Positions 57,148 to 64,000 of a stretch of 64,000 bases of DNA are shown piece by piece (position 1 is the first letter of the stretch; every line of letters starts with the position of its first letter). Source of the stretch: Owenia fusiformis (Eukaryota; Annelida; Polychaeta; Sabellida; Oweniidae); NCBI GenBank assembly GCA_903813345.2, contig CAIIXF020000008.1, positions 29,512,005-29,576,004 of the forward strand. Reading direction: 5' to 3'. A program made the translations under genes and the position numbers. Under the pieces are notes generated by a model, which saw only the letters and a program-made list of their open reading frames with translations, had not been told where the DNA came from and searched no databases.

Positions 57148-60100
57148 ATGACTAGCAGTTACGATGATGAAATTGCACCTGTGGTGATTGACAATGGATC
57201 TGGGATGTGTAAGGCAGGGTTTGGAGGAGATGATGCCCCCAGAGCTGTCTTCCCAGCTGTTGTTGGGAGGCCAAAGTACCAGGTAATTTCTCCATGTATT
57301 AATTCATATTTTCTTTACATTTTAGTGAGATGTAGATAGGGACATATTTTTAATTAATTAATTTTATTATTACTATTTAATTAATCAATTTTAGATTGTT
57401 GTGAAATAATACCTAATATGTGTATTGATTTATTTTCTTGAATTGCCATTTTCTTAAATCACCATTATAAATAATTCTAATAACTTTCAATCAATGTATG
57501 ACATATAATCATTGCTGCATGTGCTCTATTTATTGGATTTCACTTTTTGAATTCCATTCTCATACAATTTTGTATTTGAATACATGTGGTAAATACAATG
57601 CATTTATTTCAGTCATGGATGACAGGGATGGGATCTAAAGACAGTTACATTGGTGATGAGGCCCAGGCAAAACGGGGCGTCCTTGCCATAAAATACCCAA
57701 TAGAGCATGGTATTGTAACGAATTGGGACGACATGGAGAAAATTTGGCATCACACATTTTATAATGAACTTCGAGTGGCCCCTGAAGAACACCCTGTTTT
57801 ACTAACAGAAGCCCCACACAATCCAAAAGCAAACAGAGAAAAGATGACACAGGTTAGAAGAACTGTTAAATTTAAGTTTTTTTGCTTGTCTTTTATGTTA
57901 CTCACTCAGCACAATTCTATGTATTTAATTAATTTAACTGGCATTTGTTGATCAATAAATAATCAATTCAAGTTTAGACTCGATACCTATCTACATTTCC
58001 CTCACCTATTTTGGCTATGCCTCTGAGGCTTAAACTAATCATGACCATTCATAACACCAGTCTTTAACCATACAGGTATCTCAAATCAAATTTCTCCATA
58101 TATTTTTAGATTATGTTTGAAACATTCAACACACCAGCATTTTATGTGGCCATCCAAGCAGTGATGTCTCTGTATGCCTCAGGACGTACAACTGGTATCG
58201 TCTTTGATGCGGGAGATGGAGTATCACATGTTGTACCTATATATGAAGGTAAATATTTTTAAGCTTTTAATCTAGCGATAGTAAATGACTCATATCATCT
58301 GTTTTTCAAGATTATTTTTTTGGGGAGGGGTTACCACGAGTTGACCAGGATTTTACTGCTTCTTTAAGATGACCTATAGATATGTCTAAATGAATGAAAA
58401 CTATATTTTACATTGTTGTAATAAAATTATCCCATAATGTACTTTCAGGCTATGCACTTCCACATGCTATAGATCGTATTGACCTGGCAGGGAGAGATTT
58501 GACAGATTATCTCATGAAAATAATGCACGAACGAGGATACAGTTTTGCAACTGGAGGTACATATATTTAATAATCCATATTTGGGTATAAAGTAAAACCT
58601 ACCAAATATGAGTGAAACTGGGACCAGCAAAAAGTTTTCAGATTAGCAGGTGTTCACATTTCAAGTTTTATTAAAATAGACCTATGTGAGTCAGTGGAAC
58701 CAGATTTATGCCAAAATATGTTCACATTGAGGGGTGTTCTGATTAGATAGGTGTTTGCATCTACAGGTTTCACTGTTCAGCACTTCAAAAAATCTAACCT
58801 ATACATGTAATTGAAAAATGTCGAGGTATAAAGCCAATCAAGCACATTCTCTGTTCAAATGATGGTAAATTATATTTCTAACATTGAGCATCTCATTTAT
58901 TTTAAGTTGAAAAATGTAAAAAACTAGTTTCACACATCCTGAAAATGTAAAAACGAACAACTGAAATTGTGAAATCAATTTAATTTTATTGAATATTTTT
59001 AGCCGAAAGAGAAATTGTGCGTGACATTAAGGAAAAACTTTGTTACGTTGCGATGGACTTTGAGCAAGAAATGGCAAGTGCAGCTAAATCTTCAGCTATA
59101 GAGAAAGCATACGAGTTACCAGATGGACAAGTGATCACTCTCGGGAATGAGAGGTTCAGGTGCCCAGAAGCCTTGTTCCAGCCATCTTTCTTAGGTAAGG
59201 ACACCATATTATTATTTTTATTTATTTCCTTATATTGTATGATATTATAATTAACATGAAGTGGAAGACCCCCTATTGGGATATTATCCACAAAGTAGGA
59301 ATTTGATCAAATCGCCTATTCCTACCCCCTCTCCGAGGCCCGGACAGTACTTGACTATTTGCGTATAACCCCCGGGAACATTGTTCGTCTATAAAGGGGG
59401 TTGGGGTCTATTTGTGATTGGAGACCCCTGAATTGTTTTGAGCCTTTATACATTAAGATTTGGATGGACCCCCTTCCCCTAAATGTGAAAAACAGTATGC
59501 CTGGGAAAGTGGAAAGATTTTAGATACCTCAAAAAGTGTTCGATTTAGGACTTAAAGTGCCCTATTTACGGCTCTTGTTACATTTGAATGTGCATCTACC
59601 CATTGAGGTAAGCATTGGGAAAAGGTTAATAAATAATTCATCTCGTGGTTGGTCCAAGCACAGTACTATTACAATTGTTACATATGCGGGTGTTTATCCT
59701 GCTATGTTTATTGACATCAATTCTATGAAAAATAAAAAAACAAACATTTGATTGACATATTTCGATGGTATGGTTACAGGAATGGAGTCAATTGGTATCC
59801 ATGAGTCAGTGTACACGTCCATCATGAAATGCGACGTAGACATCCGACGTGACCTCTATGCAAATATTGTGTTGTCTGGTGGCTCCACCATGTATCCAGG
59901 TTAGTATGTTCTCTATTCATGCAAATGGAGTAATTAGCGCACAGCGGGGTGGCCTTCATTGAATACATCACCTGTCGAGTTCTTTTTTAAATCCTTGAGA
60001 AATCTGACTTTCTCAGCATTTTTCAAAATTGTTATTTTCTTTCGACTTTTATATTAAAAATCCAGATTTTCCAAAAAAACTTGATTTTCGCCTCAATTTT

Positions 60101-60761
60101 TTTTAAACAACCCTGGAATTTTCCGATTTCTCGAAAAAAATATGCCAATTTTATATTTTACTTGACAGATATGAAGTACTTTTATTTGCTTATTTGTGAA
60201 AAAATCAAGGCTCAAAAGCAGACACAGTTGAATGAATACTTCACTTCTTTGAATGCATTTATTAATGACCACAAATCTGTCTTGTTATCAAACTGGCTGT
60301 CAAATCCTTTATACCTTGGTCACATTTGCTACGATTTTCACTACTGCGCCCGGCAGATTGATTATTTTGTTCAAAATTGAATATAAATTTGAACAAAACA
60401 CTCGATCATCCGTGCGCCGGCCGATGGATCGGAGCAAATGTGACCCAGGCATTAGTGTGCGTTTGAGTCCATTCATCGTGGCTATATCTCTCTAGACGTG
60501 TGGCTTTCTTAAAACATCTGGACAACATTAAAAAACTTCTTTCATAAATCTTCAGGTATTGCTGATCGAATGCACAAAGAAATAGGAAGTCTTGCTCCCA
60601 GCACTATGAAAGTCAAAACAATCGCACCTCCCGAGCGCAAATATTCCGTTTGGATCGGAGGCTCCATATTATCCTTTCTTTCAACTTTCCAACAGATGTG
60701 GATCAGTAAGCAGGAATATGATGAGTCTGGCCCAAGTATTGTACACAGAAAATGCTTTTAA
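57148..60761 (+). CDS. Actin, divergent conventional-type
   Basis: ATPase that forms cytoskeletal filaments. Seven coding exons: 57148-57282, 57613-57852, 58110-58248, 58449-58556, 59003-59194, 59780-59899, 60556-60761; 379 aa, ending in the canonical [11 protein letters not shown]. Nucleotide loops are intact ([17 protein letters not shown] replaces LDSGDG). The site of methylated histidine (YPIEHGIV) is kept. The D-loop is unusual ([17 protein letters not shown] against RPRHQGVMVGMGQKDSY), H replaces L in [12 protein letters not shown] (H114), and [12 protein letters not shown] replaces HAILRLDLAGRD. Each change is in a surface or contact region rather than the ATP site, suggesting altered polymerisation or partners. 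An alternative final exon (63119-63375) is phase-compatible with exon 6. Confidence 0.95.
60311..60452. mobile_element. 142-bp palindromic MITE in actin intron 6
   Basis: Left end ATACCTTGGTCACATTTGCT; right end complementary to ATGCCTGGGTCACATTTGCT. Same length and layout as 32088-32229. It splits exon 6 from exon 7 by adding to the intron only. Confidence 0.8.
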
Positions 60762-60880
60762 ATTGAAAGATCTTGACAATTCTGTGATGATTAACCTTAC
60801 AAAAACAGTATACAAAAGTACTGGTACCTAGTACATGTTGCTGAAAACAAGAACATTAAATTGAGGGGACTTTTCAATTG

Positions 60881-61045
60881 AGTCTGGCCCGAGTATTGTA
60901 CACAGAAAATGCTTCTAAATTGAAAGAGCTTGACAGTTCTGCAATGATCATCTTGACAAAAACACAATATAGTACCATTGTACTGGTACCTAATACTATA
61001 TGCAGCTGCCAGCTCTCGCAAAACGAGAACATTAAAGGGACTTTT
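60881..61045 (+). repeat. Duplicate of actin exon 7 tail and 3' UTR
   Basis: This repeats 60724-60875 with scattered changes: GAGTCTGGCCCGAGTATTGT.. again encodes [12 protein letters not shown] and a stop, followed by the same AAATTGAAAGA..CTTGACA UTR text and a second GTACTGGTACCTA block. The upstream part of the exon is missing, so it is not an alternative exon. Confidence 0.8.
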
Positions 61046-61676
61046 CAATTTTGCAAAGTTATTCTTGGCACATAAACCATATGTATATGCATTATTAATA
61101 TCTGAATATCATTGAAAGCTCATGATTGGAGCAAAATTAATTTAATGTACTGTACATTTTTATGGTTATGTACAAAAGTGCTTATTTACTTAAAGGCACT
61201 TGTTAATGGCTCAAAGGTCATTACTGTTAGTTTGAAAATTATGAAGGTCATATGGTAGACAGTACTATAAAATGGTATTCACTGTCAGACAGATCTGAAG
61301 GAGTAGGTAGGAGTGCAAACACTGCCCCATAAAATGTGCCCAAAAAGATTTTCTTGGGGCCTCGAAGACTGGACTGCTTTTCATTTTGAGCCCAAAAACT
61401 GGTCTCATTTACAATAAGGCCCTTTAACTTTGATGATGTATAATATGCATCCAAACTTTATTATTGTAGCATGAGAGATAAGAATCTAAGAATATATTTA
61501 TTCAAGTGACTTTAACATGTGCATATGCTGCATATATATATATTTGCCTTTAGCCCAAGTCTTTCACTATATTGTTATGTAGTTCTCATTTTTTGTAAAT
61601 AAAACATTAGTAAGAGTGTATAAAGTACTATATTGTAAAACATGTGTAAGTGAACACCTTTGGTACTTAGTTAGCA

Positions 61677-61746
61677 ATAGTGTTCCACTTTGGAGGTGTT
61701 CCACTTTGGAGGTGTTCAACTTTGGAGGTGTTCCACTTTGGAGGTT
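61677..61746. repeat. 16-bp tandem repeat
   Basis: Four copies of GTGTTCCACTTTGGAG, one with a C-to-A change (GTTCAACTTTGGAG), in the interval between the two actin terminal exons. Related GTGTTC words recur at 61797-61820. Confidence 0.85.
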
Positions 61747-61781
61747 GATTTACATTAAGTAAATCAGGACATATAAGAGTT

Positions 61782-61791
61782 CCATATATGG
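61782..61791. promoter_or_regulatory. CArG-type site downstream of actin exon 7
   Basis: CCATATATGG between the canonical and alternative terminal exons. It matches the SRF consensus but could be chance in AT-rich DNA. Confidence 0.35.
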
Positions 61792-62398
61792 AGTTGTTCC
61801 ACTTAAAGAGGTGTTCCCCCTTAAAGGTTTCACTGCTCTTAGATACAGTTGAGAGTATGATGTTGACAAGCACTATTTAGCATATGAATACCCAAGTCTT
61901 TCATAATATTTGATAGTCCCGATTATTATCTGATTATTATGTTATTATATAGCAATAAATATGTATATAGCTATATAATGATACATAACATATAATGATA
62001 TATAACATGATGATATATAACATAACATATACATTTACAGTCATGTACTTGTATATGATTGATATTTATACATTCCATTGTACATATTTCAGATTATCAA
62101 AATAATGCTTAAATGTACATTTGTGTACATGTATGTTTACCTATGTCTTTCAGTGAACTTTATATCTATTGTTGATAGAATATTAAAATGTATATATAGT
62201 CATAAATATTGAATTATATTTATTCACATGCATATTTAAATAAATTAATTAATTTGAACAATATTCTATTTTGTGTACTTATATAGTTGGGCAAATGCAA
62301 ATAAGGTACAGAATGTAAAGATATAAATACCAATTCAAATCCCATGACAACATGAACCATTTCAAATGCACTTCTCTGTTCTCATAATTGTTGCTACA

Positions 62399-62475
62399 TT
62401 TTAATGCTGTTGTGTTGATTTCAATGCTGTTGCGTTGATTTCAATGCTGTTGTGTTGACTTCACGGCTGTTGATT
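62399..62475. repeat. ~21-bp tandem repeat
   Basis: Four units of AATGCTGTTGTGTTGATTTC with point changes. No coding potential is assigned. Confidence 0.8.
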
Positions 62476-63118
62476 TTATTCCTCATAATTACTAACTCTT
62501 CTCACTCTCAGATTAAAAAGTCACTGCTGTTCTAACACTTGGAGTTGTTTCTAGATTATGTTACCTGAATAAAGGGGGGGGGGGGGTTCAACATGGGTAG
62601 CAGCCTCATACTCCATGCCCTTACCTTAATTTTGCAAATTTAATCATTCTTCAGACAGTTTTTTGAAGGCCTGTAGTACTTCAATTTCCCAATGTTACAT
62701 TTCATATAGTTATACCCCTCCATTCTGATACTCATAGCATCTTTCTGTTTCACCTGAAAAGAGAGGAAATGAGATGTCATGGTATATCATGATGATACCC
62801 CTCATATTGTTCTGATATTTAACCCCTCATACACCACCCTTTGCAGCGCCCCATTTTAGAAATCTGTTCACTGTTGCACCAACAGGAGATAAAGAGCGAA
62901 GGATTTCAAAGAAAATATACACCAGGGATGGTCCTGGAGATCAAGAAGGGGGGGGGAATAATTTTGGGCCCCAATTTTGAAATTTTTTATAAGGCCAAAA
63001 CGTTCAAAATAATGCCAGTTTTCATAAAAAATGTTGTTTGAATTCATAAGACCTGTCTTATGATCGTATTATTTAAATGCAGTGTTACGTAAAATAAATG
63101 CACCATATGTATTTACAG

Positions 63119-63375
63119 GTATGGCAGAGCGAATGCACGGGGAAATCCTGAATCTTGTATCTAAACATGGACATGCATGGAATCTTTGTGTTAGAGTAAG
63201 AGCCCCACCAGAACGTAGATTGAGTGTGTGGATAGGGGCATCAATCCTGTCCAGTTTAGACGAGTTCCGATCTATGTGTATCAGTAAAGAGGAGTACTTT
63301 GAATATGGACCAGAAATAGTTCATTATGAAAAGAAAGTTTTATTTGAGCATATGTCAGAAAATGCTCCAACTTGA
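63119..63375 (+). CDS. Alternative, divergent actin terminal exon
   Basis: After a good acceptor (ATTTACAG), the exon begins GTATGGCAGAGCG, the same phase as exon 7, so exon 6 (…MYPG) can splice to either. It encodes MAERMHGEILNLVSK, then RVRAPPERRLSVWIGASILS, SLDEFRSMCISKEEYFEYGP and EIVHYEKKV, ending 17 residues past the usual actin terminus in FEHMSENAPT. The form made with exons 1-6 would be 396 aa. Residues conserved in all actins (APPER, VWIG.SIL, ISK.EY, GP.IVH) remain, but Cys-Phe at the end and most contact residues of subdomain 1 are replaced. An AATAAA at 63499-63504 follows. It could also be the last exon of a separate decayed actin-like gene, but no other exon copies are present. 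Confidence 0.75.
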
Positions 63376-63498
63376 TTCTGAAGCTTTGTTATCATGGGCA
63401 ATACTAATTAATGCAGGTTTGCAACTTCCTTGGGGTGTTGCAGCCCTCTACCTCTAAATAAGGGGCTTGGGAACAGGGTTTTGCAGCCTGATAAATTA

Positions 63499-63504
63499 AA
63501 TAAA
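63499..63504 (+). promoter_or_regulatory. Polyadenylation signal for the alternative actin exon
   Basis: AATAAA 124 bases after the TGA of the alternative terminal exon. Confidence 0.5.
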
Positions 63505-63639
63505 AGATTTGCCAAACCGAGAACACATGGTTTGCAACTTTGTAAATTAATATTAAATTATTCCTGGTATTTCATGAGGAAATATTAGAGTGCCTTTTGT
63601 CTTGTACACAGACTCAAAAAATGGCTCCATACTTTTTAC

Positions 63640-63803
63640 CCCTTTGAACGCCCCCCCCCCCCCCTCCTCCCCGGCCAAAATTTCTTTCAAAATCATCATG
63701 GAGTTTTCCACCATTCTGAGCACTTTTTAAGTGATTTTGGCCATTTTTGGACCAAAATTGTCAAAAGTGAACCCCCCTTGGCAAATCCTGGCTTTGGGCC
63801 TGA
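63640..63803. repeat. Partial copy of the 38366 MITE family
   Basis: A C-run, CCAAAATTTCTTTCAAAATC, CCATTCTGAGCACTT, GAACCCCCCTTGGCAAATCC and TGGCTTTGGGCCTG parallel the right-hand body and end of 38366-38577. The left end is missing. Confidence 0.7.
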
Positions 63804-64000
63804 TGTTTATGACAAGTAAATTGGAGATGATGCAATGATAAAATTATGAGATCAAAGATACAGTAAATGATATATCCAGATATTGTATAATACAAGAACA
63901 AACATTTTTTATAATATAGGCGTTTATTCACTGTATTACAAAGCTGTGGGTTGTATATGGTATTGAATTTGATTCATACATCATATACTATGACATTCAC

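Overview
The window is nuclear DNA of an animal. It is AT-rich and intron-rich, and packed with short inverted-repeat elements. The gene content (CYP3-like P450, PSMA/NAALAD-type peptidases, an LRR receptor, a spliced actin) and the transposons fit a marine invertebrate, most likely a deuterostome of hemichordate or echinoderm type. That placement is inference; no species was identified.

Layout. 1-3308 (-): 5' part of a CYP3-like cytochrome P450, seven exons, continuing off the left edge. 5084-19198 (-): complete 17-exon M28 metallopeptidase (gene A, 739 aa). One of its introns holds a 4.5-kb inverted-repeat element that itself contains a satellite array and a second, nested element. 19.2-21.7 kb: relics of a mariner-type transposase. 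21783-23204 (-): an intronless 473-aa PLP enzyme whose closest recognisable relative is bacterial CqsA, the autoinducer synthase. This is the most unexpected gene here. 26621-31129: a tyrosine-recombinase-type (Ngaro/PAT-like) retrotransposon with split direct repeats, an SGNH-hydrolase ORF, gag and a truncated reverse transcriptase. It sits just downstream of gene B. 31203-47447 (-): a second M28 peptidase (gene B, 16 exons, 766 aa) paralogous to gene A. It carries four tandem copies of one exon, and a whole intronless LRR receptor gene (40362-42527, +) lies inside one of its introns. 47.4-55.4 kb: mostly gene-poor, with a tRNA-derived SINE. 55.4-63.4 kb (+): an actin gene with upstream CArG (SRF) boxes, seven coding exons, and a second phase-compatible, divergent terminal exon 2.4 kb downstream.

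How the genes relate. The two peptidases are a tandem paralog pair: type II membrane proteins with all zinc ligands kept but altered glutamate-pocket residues. The P450, CqsA-like enzyme, LRR receptor and actin have no evident pathway link; the locus looks like ordinary gene order broken up by mobile elements. Exon boundaries were worked out by hand from GT/GC-AG sites, reading phase and family conservation. Summed exon lengths divide by three for both peptidases and for both actin forms, which supports the models.
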